Source: Tindallia californiensis (GTDB taxonomy: Bacteria; Bacillota; Clostridia; Peptostreptococcales; Tindalliaceae). From it: a stretch of DNA of 64,000 nt. Location: contig NZ_FNPV01000001.1 in NCBI RefSeq assembly GCF_900107405.1, positions 62,001 to 126,000 of the forward strand. The letters run 5' to 3'. Below, piece by piece: positions 17,219 through 25,810 of the stretch. Positions within the stretch are counted from its first letter, which is position 1; every line of letters starts with the position of its first letter. The position numbers and the translations under genes are program-made. The notes under the pieces are model-generated. The model searched no databases. It had not been told where the DNA came from and saw only the letters and a list, made by a program, of their open reading frames with translations.

Positions 17219-18256
17219 TTATGCAAGCGTTAGTTGTTTCAATGCCCATTTAGCTGCGTTATTTATATCTTCTCTCTCGTCATCAACAAAGGGTTCTATG
17301 ATAGGTATCGCCATAGGATTCCCCATGTTGCCTAAAGATTTTAACGCATTGCGTTTCATCACCCTTAACCCTCTCCAAGCAAAAGCCATAGATTCATACC
17401 GTTTCTTAAACTCTTTATTATTCATATTTAATAATTCTTCTAAATTAATCCATGCCAATTCAAAGTTATTATAAAACATCTTTTCAGATGTTTCTCTTAT
17501 TCCTTTATTATTTGGACAAACGTCTTGACAAATATCACAACCATAAAGCATGGTGCCTGATTTTTTCATACTGACACTATCCATGACTCCTTTTTGCTGT
17601 AGCTGATTAGCGAGACATCGCTGATTGTTTATTACGAAAGGAGTAGTTATCGCGTTGACCGGACATGCACGCTGACATTTGCCACATTCATTGCACTTTA
17701 AGTAAGGCATTGATCGATAATCTTCTTCAAAAAATTCTAACGATGTTACTACATATCCAATCACAATGTATGATCCATATTCAGAATGAAAAAAACAATT
17801 ATTTCTCCCAAAATATCCAAGACCAGCTTCCGCCGCCAAGTGACGGTCTACTAAAGGTCCCGTATCTGCATACACAAGCCAATGATATGGTTCTTCCTTG
17901 AATGGTATAGACTCCATCAGCTGACTTAATCTCATTTTTAGTACACGATGATAATCCGTGCCTCTGGAAAAACGAGCTAAGCTTCCGCAGAATAAAGGTC
18001 TATAAGAAACATCAGTTTCTTCCTTGTTGAAGTAAGACATTGCTGCTACAATAACCGATTTAGCCTCTGGCATTATTAAGCTCGCATCAATACGTTTATC
18101 AATAGAAATTTCTTCAAAATTTGTCAGGTACTGATTAGCATGCCTATCTTCAATTAATTTTTTTAATAAAGGTGATTTGTTTGGCCGAATAACGCCTATG
18201 TCAATAATATTCTTTTTCTTCGCTTCTTGCTTTAGTTCCTTTACTGATAAAAGCAT
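17219..18256 (-). CDS. queG: Epoxyqueuosine reductase QueG
   Basis: This 345-residue iron-sulfur and cobalamin-dependent enzyme catalyses the last step of queuosine synthesis in tRNA, reducing epoxyqueuosine. The catalytic Asp lies in VYADTGPLVDR (D131). Two [4Fe-4S] sites follow: CNECGKCQRACP (188-198) and CDICQDVCPNN (240-250) plus further Cys. The C-terminal ~70 residues are a HEAT-like helical pair. Its start overlaps the end of the upstream kinase gene by one base. QueG needs B12, which is a plausible reason for being in a transcript with corrinoid genes, though this is inference. Confidence 0.95.
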   Translation of the reverse strand: MLLSVKELKQEAKKKNIIDIGVIRPNKSPLLKKLIEDRHANQYLTNFEEISIDKRIDASLIMPEAKSVIVAAMSYFNKEETDVSYRPLFCGSLARFSRGTDYHRVLKMRLSQLMESIPFKEEPYHWLVYADTGPLVDRHLAAEAGLGYFGRNNCFFHSEYGSYIVIGYVVTSLEFFEEDYRSMPYLKCNECGKCQRACPVNAITTPFVINNQRCLANQLQQKGVMDSVSMKKSGTMLYGCDICQDVCPNNKGIRETSEKMFYNNFELAWINLEELLNMNNKEFKKRYESMAFAWRGLRVMKRNALKSLGNMGNPMAIPIIEPFVDDEREDINNAAKWALKQLTLA

Positions 18257-19929
18257 TAAAAAGCACCATTTCCTATAAATTCACGAAGTATAGATGTTTT
18301 AGGTATATCATCTTCATTTTCAAGAACAACAAAATAACTTAAGAATTTAAGTAGCCTCTTTGCTTCCGGAAATTGTGGACTATCCCTGTCTATCTGTCTC
18401 AATAAAGGCTCTGCATATTTTTTCAAAACACTTAATTCATAAAATAGCGCTGAATTAAACATTACATCAGCATCCTCTTGGAAAGGAAATATATATGCTT
18501 CCTCACCTCTCCGCACAGATGGCCACATAGACATGGTTCTTAGTGCATCATTCCCTCTAAACTGATGGTCTCTTACCATCCTTCTTATCAGCCTTGCATC
18601 TGTAGTCGGTATCCGATTATGTTCATCAATATTTAATTGAGTCAAGCAACTAATATATATCTTAAACTTTAGGTTTCGTTCTACACTTTCTGTCAAACGA
18701 TCATTTAACGCATGAATTCCTTCTAAAATTAAAGGTTGGTCTTTATCTATCTGGATGGATTTACCACGATATTCACGTTTTCCTGTTTTGAAATTAAAGG
18801 TTGGTATTTCAACCATTTCTCCACTCAGTATTTTCTTTAAATCTTTGTTGAAGAGGTTCAGATCTATCGCTTCTATGGCTTCAAAATTGTATTCGCCATT
18901 TTCATCCAATGGTGTTTTTTCTCTGTCTACAAAATAATCATCCAATGAGATAGATTTTGGTTTTAGTCCATTAACTCGCAATTGAATACTTAATCTTCTA
19001 GCAAGACTAGTTTTGCCAGAGGATGAAGGTCCAGCTATCAAAATAAGCCTTCTATGGCTCAAATCCTCAGCAATGTAATCAGCCATCTGGGCAATCTTTT
19101 TTTCGTGGAGTGCTTCCGCTATCCTGATATACTCATCTTCCTTTTGCGAAACAATCAAATCGTTCAAGCTGGCCACATAATCTACCTGAAGAATTTCTGC
19201 CCATTTTTCTGACTCGCGAAAAACTTTGAAAATCTTAGGATTATCAACGAAATCTGGAATTTTCCCGCCCTCTTCATTTCTTGGGTATTGCAGCACAAAA
19301 CCAGGAGGGTAATATTGCAGATTAAATTCTTTCAGATAGCCTGTAGACGGAACCATATAACCATAAAAATAATTTTTAAGCCATCCACATTGATATAGTT
19401 TTATGTATGGCTTTTCTCTATATTTTAAAAGTTTCACTTTACTCATTTGGGTATAGTCCTTAAAAATATCTATTGCTTCTTCTACCGAAACCCTTCTTTT
19501 TTCAAAAGGCACATCTTCTTCAATGATTTCTTTCATGCGGTTGTATATTCTTTGTGAATCTTCTATTTGCAACTCTTTTTTATACTTTACTTCACAATAC
19601 AAACCTTTATTGATAGAATGTTCAACATTAACTTGACAGCCAGAATATAACTCCATACAAGCTCTGATAAAAACAAACGTGAGGCTTCTTTTATATATTC
19701 TTGACCCTATTGAAGAACAAGCATCCACCCACCTGATGTCACAGTTTCCATCGATGGAAGCTGATAACTCTTTCAACTCATTCCCTACAATCGCTGCTAT
19801 AATGCGGGAACAGCTGTTATCCTGATATTCTTTGCTTATCATCTCAAGGGTAGACCCTTTGGGAAACCTCTTAGCATTTTTATTGTTTACTGTTATTTCA
19901 ATCATATTATTTTGCTGGTTTGAAACCAT
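18256..19929 (-). CDS. Uridine-kinase-like nucleoside kinase with N-terminal TGS-like domain
   Basis: This 557-residue protein has an N-terminal TGS/ThrRS-like part (about 10-70, ITVNNKNAKRFPKGSTLEMI), a middle region resembling the second additional domain of threonyl-tRNA synthetase, and a C-terminal P-loop kinase of the uridine kinase/phosphoribulokinase family (GPSSSGKTS at 300-308; DDYFVDREKTP and LEGIHALND downstream). Such fusions are widespread in Clostridia, and their substrate is not established. An AGGAG site 8 bases before the ATG supports the start. It is flanked by a degenerate receiver gene and queG. Confidence 0.88.
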   Translation of the reverse strand: MVSNQQNNMIEITVNNKNAKRFPKGSTLEMISKEYQDNSCSRIIAAIVGNELKELSASIDGNCDIRWVDACSSIGSRIYKRSLTFVFIRACMELYSGCQVNVEHSINKGLYCEVKYKKELQIEDSQRIYNRMKEIIEEDVPFEKRRVSVEEAIDIFKDYTQMSKVKLLKYREKPYIKLYQCGWLKNYFYGYMVPSTGYLKEFNLQYYPPGFVLQYPRNEEGGKIPDFVDNPKIFKVFRESEKWAEILQVDYVASLNDLIVSQKEDEYIRIAEALHEKKIAQMADYIAEDLSHRRLILIAGPSSSGKTSLARRLSIQLRVNGLKPKSISLDDYFVDREKTPLDENGEYNFEAIEAIDLNLFNKDLKKILSGEMVEIPTFNFKTGKREYRGKSIQIDKDQPLILEGIHALNDRLTESVERNLKFKIYISCLTQLNIDEHNRIPTTDARLIRRMVRDHQFRGNDALRTMSMWPSVRRGEEAYIFPFQEDADVMFNSALFYELSVLKKYAEPLLRQIDRDSPQFPEAKRLLKFLSYFVVLENEDDIPKTSILREFIGNGAF

Positions 19930-19952
19930 TTTACACTCCTCCTATTGAGTCC

Positions 19953-20315
19953 TCATTGACTTAAATAATCCGTGCTAACTTTCTTCACCATTTCTTTCAA
20001 ATCCTTTTTAGAAGCCGGCGTCTTTAGAATCGTTGTCACATTCTTTGATTTCATTTTTGTTCTTAACTCTTTTTCATTGCTTGATGTTAGTACATAGATT
20101 CCTTTAGGTAATACTTTTTTAAGTTTTTCTATTAGCACATCACCGTTTATTTCTTTCATGTATAAATTAACAAGGATTAAATCTGGTGCTTCACTTCGAG
20201 CTTTTTCTATAGCATTATATTCATCACAACTATTCGTTTGTAGTCCTAACTCCTTAAGCATCGTTTCTAAAACAAGTGTTTCAAACCTCGAATCATTAAC
20301 AATGAGTATTTTCAT
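19953..20315 (-). CDS. Stand-alone receiver-domain protein lacking the phospho-acceptor Asp
   Basis: This 120-residue protein is a single CheY-like receiver. The acidic pocket is reduced (ND at 7-8), the conserved Thr (T77 in VLTSSN) and Lys (K98 in ILKTP) are kept, but the phosphorylation site in PDLILVNLYM is Asn50, not Asp. It therefore cannot be phosphorylated in the normal way and may act as a constitutive or protein-binding module. No output domain or partner kinase is adjacent. ATG at 20315 is preferred because GGGCGG lies 7 bases upstream; a TTG one codon earlier is possible. Confidence 0.85.
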   Translation of the reverse strand: MKILIVNDSRFETLVLETMLKELGLQTNSCDEYNAIEKARSEAPDLILVNLYMKEINGDVLIEKLKKVLPKGIYVLTSSNEKELRTKMKSKNVTTILKTPASKKDLKEMVKKVSTDYLSQ

Positions 20316-20350
20316 CAAATAGCCGCCCTTTCTTCATCCGCCCTATAGTA

Positions 20351-20872
20351 TTATTGAATAAAACCAAACCGACCAAAGGGATAGAGACGAAAAAACGCTT
20401 TCCCAATTATGTCTTCTTCAGAAACCAAGCCAAGAATGCCATCTCGACTATCCAAACTATTGCTTCGATTGTCGCCCATAACAAAGATTTTTCCTTCTGG
20501 AATAATTAGATCCACTTCACCAACCGTATAGTTTTCTCTTATGTACTCTTCTTGCTGAAGAACATCGTTAACATAAACCTCACCATCTCGAATCAGTAGC
20601 TCATCACCCGACAAGGCAATAATGCGTTTGATCAATAATTTTTCTTCACCGGAAGAGGTTCGTAAGGGTGATTGAAATACAACGATGTCTTTTTCTTTTG
20701 GTGCGCTTCTCTGATACAACAGTTTATTGATCATCAAAAAGTCATTCTCTTCTAAGGTATTGGTCATGGAATGATTTTTCACGATGGTGGGTGTCATAAA
20801 AACAGTGATTAATAAAGCTATTGCAATGGATATAACAATCGTTTTTACCCACTCGATTATTTCTTTCTTCAT
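20351..20872 (-). CDS. lepB: Signal peptidase I LepB
   Basis: This 173-residue membrane-anchored serine protease cleaves signal peptides of secreted proteins. One N-terminal helix (8-30) is followed by the catalytic serine in NHSMTNTL (S35) and general-base lysine in IKRIIALSGD (K82). MGDNRSNSLDSR near 131-142 is the conserved box D/E. The length is typical of Gram-positive enzymes. It is the first gene of the 18-kb minus-strand run and has its own promoter at 20908-20936. Confidence 0.95.
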   Translation of the reverse strand: MKKEIIEWVKTIVISIAIALLITVFMTPTIVKNHSMTNTLEENDFLMINKLLYQRSAPKEKDIVVFQSPLRTSSGEEKLLIKRIIALSGDELLIRDGEVYVNDVLQQEEYIRENYTVGEVDLIIPEGKIFVMGDNRSNSLDSRDGILGLVSEEDIIGKAFFRLYPFGRFGFIQ

Positions 20873-20907
20873 CCTGCTTCCCCCATCCAGCTATTATGAC
20901 TAAACAT

Positions 20908-20936
20908 ATTTTATCATTTGCCAGCATCGAAAGCAA
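20908..20936 (-). promoter_or_regulatory. sigma-A-like promoter for lepB and the downstream block
   Basis: On the minus strand TTGCTT (20931-20936) and TAAAAT (20908-20913) are separated by 17 bases, 36 bases before the lepB start. It is the only convincing promoter found ahead of the long co-directional run from lepB to cobD. Confidence 0.65.
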
Positions 20937-21011
20937 TGTTGACCAAATTGTTGTGCCTGCAGAGTTTCTATGGTATTCTTAACTTAGTAGTAAAGAAAGG
21001 TGTGATAGATT

Positions 21012-21542
21012 TTGGAAAGGTTAAAAGACTTTATTCATGATTATTCCGATCTATTTTTAGCTACATTAATCACTGCTTCAATGGCATTTGTAGTCTTTTG
21101 GAACTTAAACACTATTTTCGATGATTCACCTTCTGTCGCCAATGCGACACCCCCTTCTACTGAAGATTCTGTTTCGATGGATCATCCTTATGATGACTCA
21201 GATGAATTATCTGCCCCTGATTCAGATCCTGTCGTTATCGACCTCTCTCCTGAAGATGAACATCAGCAAAGCGATGACTCCACCAATCCTGAGGAGACAG
21301 ACGCAGCAGATTCTGAATCAGTTGAAACGCATAGTTATGTAACTATCGATATTCCTAGCGGCACACCAGGAGTTGGGATTGCTAATATTTTAGTAGAAGC
21401 TGGTTTAATTGAAAACCCGGGCGACTTTGTTCAAGCTGCAGAAGAGTTAAATCTTTCTCTTAGCTTGAAATCAGGCACCTACGACGTTCCAGTAAGTGCG
21501 ACTCCTGAACAGTTAGTTCGTATCATCGCAGGTCAAGAATAG
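21012..21542 (+). CDS. Membrane-anchored protein with MltG/YceG-like N-domain
   Basis: This 176-residue protein starts with TTG, preceded by AAAGGTG. A membrane helix (about 14-36) is followed by an acidic, Ser/Pro/Asp-rich linker (40-110) that looks unstructured. The last ~65 residues (IDIPSGTPGVGIANILVEAG ... LKSGTYDVP) resemble the small LysM-like subdomain at the front of the endolytic transglycosylase MltG, but the catalytic domain is absent. It probably sits on the outer face of the membrane and may bind peptidoglycan. Divergent from lepB. Confidence 0.75.
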   Translation: MERLKDFIHDYSDLFLATLITASMAFVVFWNLNTIFDDSPSVANATPPSTEDSVSMDHPYDDSDELSAPDSDPVVIDLSPEDEHQQSDDSTNPEETDAADSESVETHSYVTIDIPSGTPGVGIANILVEAGLIENPGDFVQAAEELNLSLSLKSGTYDVPVSATPEQLVRIIAGQE

Positions 21543-21545
21543 GAT

Positions 21546-21583
21546 AAGCCAGCCTGACATCATAATTAATGACAGACTGGCTT
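21546..21583. terminator. Hairpin between the MltG-like gene and the thioesterase gene
   Basis: AAGCCAG (21546-21552) pairs with CTGGCTT (21577-21583), and the stem can extend inward to 14 pairs with two mismatches. It lies 4 bases past the + strand stop, and the convergent gene ends at 21611, so it can serve both. The U-tract is poor on either side. Confidence 0.55.
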
Positions 21584-21610
21584 CTACTTATTCATTTTCA
21601 TTCTTTAGCA

Positions 21611-22036
21611 CTATCGGTTCAAATCTTCCAAGGCTTGTGCTCTTTCGTGAGCACGTTTAATCAAAGCATCCTTATTCACTAAATACCGTTCTTGCTTTCC
21701 TTTTGCAATTTCACCAATTTCATCATAACAAGTCATTTCGAAATGCAAAGCACTGCCATCAATTCGATCCAACTTTGCCTTAACCGTAACCTGCATCCCC
21801 TGTAGTGTAGGCTTTTCATGAGTTATTTCAATTTTTTTACCCACAGTAATAAAACCCTCTGGTACATTTTTTCCCACTAATTCAACCGCTGCTTCAATCA
21901 TCATTCCTACCAATGCTGTTGTTGAAAACAAGGTTTCAATTCCAGCTCTCCCAAAACTAACGGTAGTGTCTTCATACGCCACCCTCTTTTGAACACAGTA
22001 CTCTAAACCTTCACTTAACGTAAAATCTTCATGCAT
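21611..22036 (-). CDS. Hotdog-fold thioesterase, FlK (fluoroacetyl-CoA thioesterase)-like
   Basis: This 141-residue protein has the compact single hotdog fold of the FlK-like thioesterase group: an early TVSFGRAGIETLFSTTALVGMMIEAA helix region (about 25-50), VGKKIEITHEKPTLQGMQVTVKAKL in the middle and FEMTCYDEIGEIAKGKQERYLV at the end. It should hydrolyse an acyl-CoA in the cytoplasm; the substrate is unknown. GGGGGG lies 6 bases before the ATG. It is divergent from the 2-oxoacid oxidoreductase operon, whose acyl-CoA products are possible substrates (inference). Confidence 0.82.
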   Translation of the reverse strand: MHEDFTLSEGLEYCVQKRVAYEDTTVSFGRAGIETLFSTTALVGMMIEAAVELVGKNVPEGFITVGKKIEITHEKPTLQGMQVTVKAKLDRIDGSALHFEMTCYDEIGEIAKGKQERYLVNKDALIKRAHERAQALEDLNR

Positions 22037-22210
22037 ACATAACCCCCCTTTGTTATCTATTATTACCCGCTTATCTTAAACATACACTGTTTTCCCAATA
22101 TATTATTAAGAAACTTCTTTATGATATCAGTAAATTATTTTAACACTTCTAATAATTGTGGAATAATGGTAGAATATAGTTATCTACGAATGTCGAAAGG
22201 AGGTTCTATT

Positions 22211-22414
22211 ATGCCAAAAGCAGTTGTTTTGGAAAAATATTGTAAAAGCTGCCGTTTATGCGTTGATATTTGCCCTCAGAAAATAATGGATATCAGTACT
22301 AGATCAAACGAAAAAGGTTATTTTGTCGCTGCTTGCATTGATCAAGAAAAGTGCACCGGTTGTACTCTTTGCGCTACTGTTTGCCCGGACGTTGCTATCG
22401 AAGTATACAAATAA
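22211..22414 (+). CDS. Ferredoxin-type delta subunit of a 2-oxoacid:ferredoxin oxidoreductase
   Basis: This 67-residue protein binds two [4Fe-4S] clusters: CKSCRLCVDICP and CTGCTLCATVCP each show CxxCxxCxxxCP. It matches the small ferredoxin subunit (VorD/KorD) that carries electrons from the catalytic subunits. The start at 22211 is set by AAAGGAGG 7 bases upstream; an earlier in-frame ATG at 22121 lacks a site and would add unconserved residues. It is the first of four genes (delta, alpha, beta, gamma) with small gaps. Confidence 0.92.
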   Translation: MPKAVVLEKYCKSCRLCVDICPQKIMDISTRSNEKGYFVAACIDQEKCTGCTLCATVCPDVAIEVYK

Positions 22415-22435
22415 CTCATCAAGGAGTGTTAAAGA

Positions 22436-23512
22436 ATGGAAAAAGTTTTATTGAAAGGTAATGAGATTATTGGCGAAGCTGCTATACGAGCTAAATGCAA
22501 GGTTTTCTTCGGGTATCCAATCACACCATCAACTGAAGTTATTGAATACCTTTCTGCCAATTTACCATCAAAAGGTGGATCAGTTTTACAAGCCGAAGAT
22601 GAAATTGGCGCCATTAACATGTGTTACGGTGCAGCTTGCACTGGCACAAGAGTCATGACTGCATCTTCCAGCCCCGGAATAAGCTTAAAGCAAGAAGGTA
22701 TCTCTTATGCCGCAGCTGTTGAACTACCCATGGTTCTAGTCAATGTTAATCGATGTGGTCCAGGGCTTGGTGGATTAGGTCCAGCACAATCAGACTATTT
22801 CCAATCTACCAAAGGCGGGGGCCACGGAGATTATCGATTGATTGTTTTAGCACCTTCAAAAGCTCAAGAATTATATGACTATACAATGGAAGCCTTTGAT
22901 TTAGCCGATCAGTATCGAAACCCAGTAATGGTTCATACGGATGGATTTCTTGGTCAAACTATGGAGCCAGTAGTCTTAAAGGATCCTCCCAAAATCCCTG
23001 ATATCGATCGAACTTGGACGGTATCCGGATGTAAAGGCCGTAAAAAGCGCATCCTTGCCAGCTATTCACTGACAAATGAAATTGGGGAATCAAATAACCT
23101 ATACCTGGAAAAAAAATACAAAGAAATTCAAGAAACAGAACAGCGATGGGAAGCTTTTCATGCAGATGATGCCGAATATTTACTTGTTAGTTATGGTACT
23201 ACTGGTAGAATCTGTAAAAGCACTGTTCTAAATGCACGAAAAAAAGGAATCAAGCTTGGCTTAATTCGTCCTATAACCTTGTGGCCATTTCCAGAAAAAG
23301 GCATAAAGCCACTCATTAGTCAGTTGAAAGGAATTATTTCAGTAGAGCTTAATACTGGTCAAATGATTGAAGACGTTAAGCTTTCAGCTGAATGCAAAGT
23401 CCCTGTACATTTATTCAGAAGACAGGGTGGTATGCTTCCAACAGAAGATGAAATCTTGGAAAATGTAGAAGAAACTTTTCAACTTAAAAATAACAAGGAG
23501 GTGAACCTATAA
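22436..23512 (+). CDS. vorB: 2-oxoacid:ferredoxin oxidoreductase alpha subunit (VorB/KorA type)
   Basis: This 358-residue subunit carries the pyrimidine-binding and domain II/III parts of the enzyme that oxidatively decarboxylates 2-oxoacids to acyl-CoA with ferredoxin reduction. Motifs include GNEIIGEAAIRAKCKVFFGYPITPSTEV (8-35), QAEDEIGAINMCYGAA (catalytic Glu region) and TASSSPGISLKQEG. The sequence is closest in memory to clostridial VorB (3-methyl-2-oxobutanoate specific), but 2-oxoglutarate or other oxoacids cannot be excluded. AAGGAGTG precedes the ATG. One-base TAATG overlap with the beta gene. Confidence 0.9.
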   Translation: MEKVLLKGNEIIGEAAIRAKCKVFFGYPITPSTEVIEYLSANLPSKGGSVLQAEDEIGAINMCYGAACTGTRVMTASSSPGISLKQEGISYAAAVELPMVLVNVNRCGPGLGGLGPAQSDYFQSTKGGGHGDYRLIVLAPSKAQELYDYTMEAFDLADQYRNPVMVHTDGFLGQTMEPVVLKDPPKIPDIDRTWTVSGCKGRKKRILASYSLTNEIGESNNLYLEKKYKEIQETEQRWEAFHADDAEYLLVSYGTTGRICKSTVLNARKKGIKLGLIRPITLWPFPEKGIKPLISQLKGIISVELNTGQMIEDVKLSAECKVPVHLFRRQGGMLPTEDEILENVEETFQLKNNKEVNL

Positions 23513-24264
23513 TGAACAAGGTTTTTGAACGATCCAAAGGCTTATCAGATGCCCATTTTACCTTTTGTCCCGGATGTACTCACGGAACTATTATGAGGCT
23601 AATCGCAGAAGTTATGGATGAACTTCAGATTATTGAAGAAACCATCGGTGTTTCACCCGTTGGATGTGCTGGTTTCTGTCAAGATTTTTTTACTTGTGAC
23701 TTCGTTGGCGCAGCCCATGGTAGAGCTCAGGCAGTAGGAACCGGAATTAAGCGTTCTTTACCAGATAAAATGGTATTTACTTACCAAGGAGATGGTGATA
23801 TTGCAGCTATCGGTACACAGCATGCCATTCATTGTGCCGCAAGAGGCGAAAAAATAACTTCAATCATGGTAAATAATGCCATTTATGGAATGACTGGCGG
23901 GCAAATGGCACCAACAACATTAGAAGGAATGAAAACTAGTACAAGTCCTTTTGGAAGAGATCCCATTGATGTCGGAATGCCTATGGATTTCCCTAAAATA
24001 ATTGCCAATATTCCCGGAGCTGTTTATGTTGCTTCTGTTTCTGTAGATTCACCTAAAAATATTAACAAGGCAAAAAAAGCAATAAAAAAAGCATTTCAAG
24101 TACAGCAAGCTGGGTTAGGATTTGCACTCGTAAGTATTCTTTCAACATGTCCTACCAACTGGGGAATGTCCCCTATTGATAGCCTGCAATGGTTGCGCGA
24201 AAATATGCTCCCAGTATATGAGCTAGGGGAATTAAAAGAAACTGAGGAGGTAAAGAAACTATGA
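23512..24264 (+). CDS. 2-oxoacid:ferredoxin oxidoreductase beta subunit (TPP-binding)
   Basis: This 250-residue subunit binds thiamine pyrophosphate: CPGCTHG near 19-25, SPVGCAGFC near 47-55 and the TPP/Mg motif GDGDIAAIGTQH followed by NNAIYGMTGGQMAPTT. Together with the alpha subunit it forms the active site. The Cys residues in CPGC and elsewhere may hold an extra cluster or be structural. An AGGAGG site lies inside the end of the alpha gene, and the gene overlaps gamma by 4 bases. Confidence 0.93.
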   Translation: MNKVFERSKGLSDAHFTFCPGCTHGTIMRLIAEVMDELQIIEETIGVSPVGCAGFCQDFFTCDFVGAAHGRAQAVGTGIKRSLPDKMVFTYQGDGDIAAIGTQHAIHCAARGEKITSIMVNNAIYGMTGGQMAPTTLEGMKTSTSPFGRDPIDVGMPMDFPKIIANIPGAVYVASVSVDSPKNINKAKKAIKKAFQVQQAGLGFALVSILSTCPTNWGMSPIDSLQWLRENMLPVYELGELKETEEVKKL

Positions 24265-24794
24265 TGGACACTGTAATTATGGCTGGTTTCGGAGGTCAGG
24301 GGATAATGTTCCTAGGAAAAGTCTTGGCTTACGCAGGAATGACCGCCGACCTTGAACTGTGCTGGATACCTTCCTACGGGCCTGAAATGAGAGGTGGAAC
24401 AGCAAACTGTTCTGTCATTCTTTCAGATACTGAAATTCATTCACCAGTAGTCGATAGAGCAGACGCTGTCATCGCTATGAACCAACCTGCATATGAGCGA
24501 TTTAAGTCCAGAGTGAAACCAGGTGGATTCCTTATTGTTAATTCTTCTTTAGCTACTACAAGCAACGATAGAACAGATATTACGACTATAAACGTTCCCG
24601 CTTCAGACATTGCAAACAATCTTGGTAATCCCAGCATCGCAAATATGGTATGTCTAGGCGCCTTGTTACCTTCTATGAAACTGGCTAACTGGGACTCCGT
24701 TGAAAAATCAATGAAAAAACTTACGATGAAACGACCTGAGTTTTTGCAAGGAAACCTCGATGCCATTAAAGAAGGAATGAAATGCCAAAACTAA
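24261..24794 (+). CDS. 2-oxoacid:acceptor oxidoreductase gamma subunit
   Basis: This 177-residue subunit belongs to the POR/KOR gamma family: it starts MDTVIMAGFGGQGIMFLGKVLAYAG (the GxGGQG motif), then WIPSYGPEMRGGTANC, which contacts CoA or the beta subunit. It closes the four-gene set needed for a complete enzyme. GGAGG lies 10 bases before the ATG at 24261; the second ATG codon three bases on is also possible. A strong hairpin terminator follows. Confidence 0.93.
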   Translation: MMDTVIMAGFGGQGIMFLGKVLAYAGMTADLELCWIPSYGPEMRGGTANCSVILSDTEIHSPVVDRADAVIAMNQPAYERFKSRVKPGGFLIVNSSLATTSNDRTDITTINVPASDIANNLGNPSIANMVCLGALLPSMKLANWDSVEKSMKKLTMKRPEFLQGNLDAIKEGMKCQN

Positions 24795-24836
24795 ACTAAT
24801 TTATCATCCTTATCGAAATCATTACCAGCTAAATAG

Positions 24837-24874
24837 AATAAGAAGCCAGGACTGCCCGCTTGGCTTCTTATTTT
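24837..24874. terminator. Bidirectional intrinsic terminator after the oxidoreductase operon
   Basis: AATAAGAAGCCA (24837-24848) pairs perfectly over 12 bases with 24861-24872 and is followed by TTTTG; the mirrored A-rich side gives a U-tract for the convergent HTH gene ending at 24895. Confidence 0.8.
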
Positions 24875-24894
24875 GTTAGATTCTATATGATTTC

Positions 24895-25668
24895 CTATGA
24901 CTTAATAAATGGATTTTTTATTAAATGAACATAATTCAAAACTTGAATCATTTCTTCTTTGCTAAAAGTGCATATGGAACCAATAACATTTTGCACATTT
25001 TTGTCGAATAATATTTCTCTCATTTCAGGGGTTATTGCTCCAATCATTTCTTCTACTTCTTCCTGTTCAAGAATCAAATAACAAATTGATATGCCCAGTG
25101 ATTCACTTATTTTCTCTATGGAGTCCAAAGATGCCTGCACTTTTCCATTTTCCAAATGTGTAATCATAGCTGTCGATAATCCTGTTATTTCAGCAAGTTC
25201 CTTTTGCGTTATTCCTCTGTTGACACGTGCATTTCTTAATTTCTGCCCCACAACACTTTGTTTCCGCTTGTTCCCAATAAACAAACTGATGGGAACTTCA
25301 AACACCTCCGTTATTGCTCTAAGCGCAGAAATCGAAGCAACTTTTTCACCTCGCTCCACTTCACTTATGTACGTTGGAGATAGACCTGTAAGAGCACCTA
25401 ACTCCTCCAAGTTCAATCCTTTGTTTTTTCGCAAAGCTCTAACTTTATTACCGGTTGCACCTACGGCAATATGCTTCCAGCTACTAATATCATCATCGTT
25501 CATTTCCAAAACTTCAACCAGTCTTGCAAAAAATTTCGGACTCATTTCCCGTTGATTTTCTTCTATTTCCCGAAGTTGGTTAAGTGGTACTCTCATCTGC
25601 TCAGCTAAGTATTCTTGTGTCATTTGATGCTTTTCACGAAGCCACTTCACCCGATCACCATGAATCAA
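24895..25668 (-). CDS. XRE-family regulator with three tandem helix-turn-helix domains
   Basis: This protein of about 257 residues carries three consecutive Cro/CI-type HTH domains at roughly 5-55, 73-131 and 141-200 (HTH cores MTQEYLAEQMRV, LNLEELGALTGLSPTYISEVERG and ITQKELAEITGLSTAMITHLENG), then a short helical tail with no recognisable ligand domain. It should bind DNA, perhaps at spaced repeated sites. The TTG start at 25668 is chosen because AGAGGAG lies 8 bases before it; a GTG at 25686 lies inside that site. Its promoter is at 25734-25763. Target genes are not evident. Confidence 0.85.
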   Translation of the reverse strand: MIHGDRVKWLREKHQMTQEYLAEQMRVPLNQLREIEENQREMSPKFFARLVEVLEMNDDDISSWKHIAVGATGNKVRALRKNKGLNLEELGALTGLSPTYISEVERGEKVASISALRAITEVFEVPISLFIGNKRKQSVVGQKLRNARVNRGITQKELAEITGLSTAMITHLENGKVQASLDSIEKISESLGISICYLILEQEEVEEMIGAITPEMREILFDKNVQNVIGSICTFSKEEMIQVLNYVHLIKNPFIKS

Positions 25669-25733
25669 ATTTTTCACTCCTCTCACTTATATAAAACACA
25701 TTTTCTCAGTACACTTTAGTTGATTATGTTCTG

Positions 25734-25763
25734 ATTTTATCATAATACTCTCTATTAACACAA
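25734..25763 (-). promoter_or_regulatory. sigma-A-like promoter for the triple-HTH gene
   Basis: On the minus strand TTGTGT (25758-25763) and TAAAAT (25734-25739) are separated by 18 bases, about 66 bases upstream of the TTG start. Confidence 0.5.
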
Positions 25764-25810
25764 TCAATTCGTCATTGATACCCCTAAGTGAGCCTATCTA
25801 ATCCATTGGT

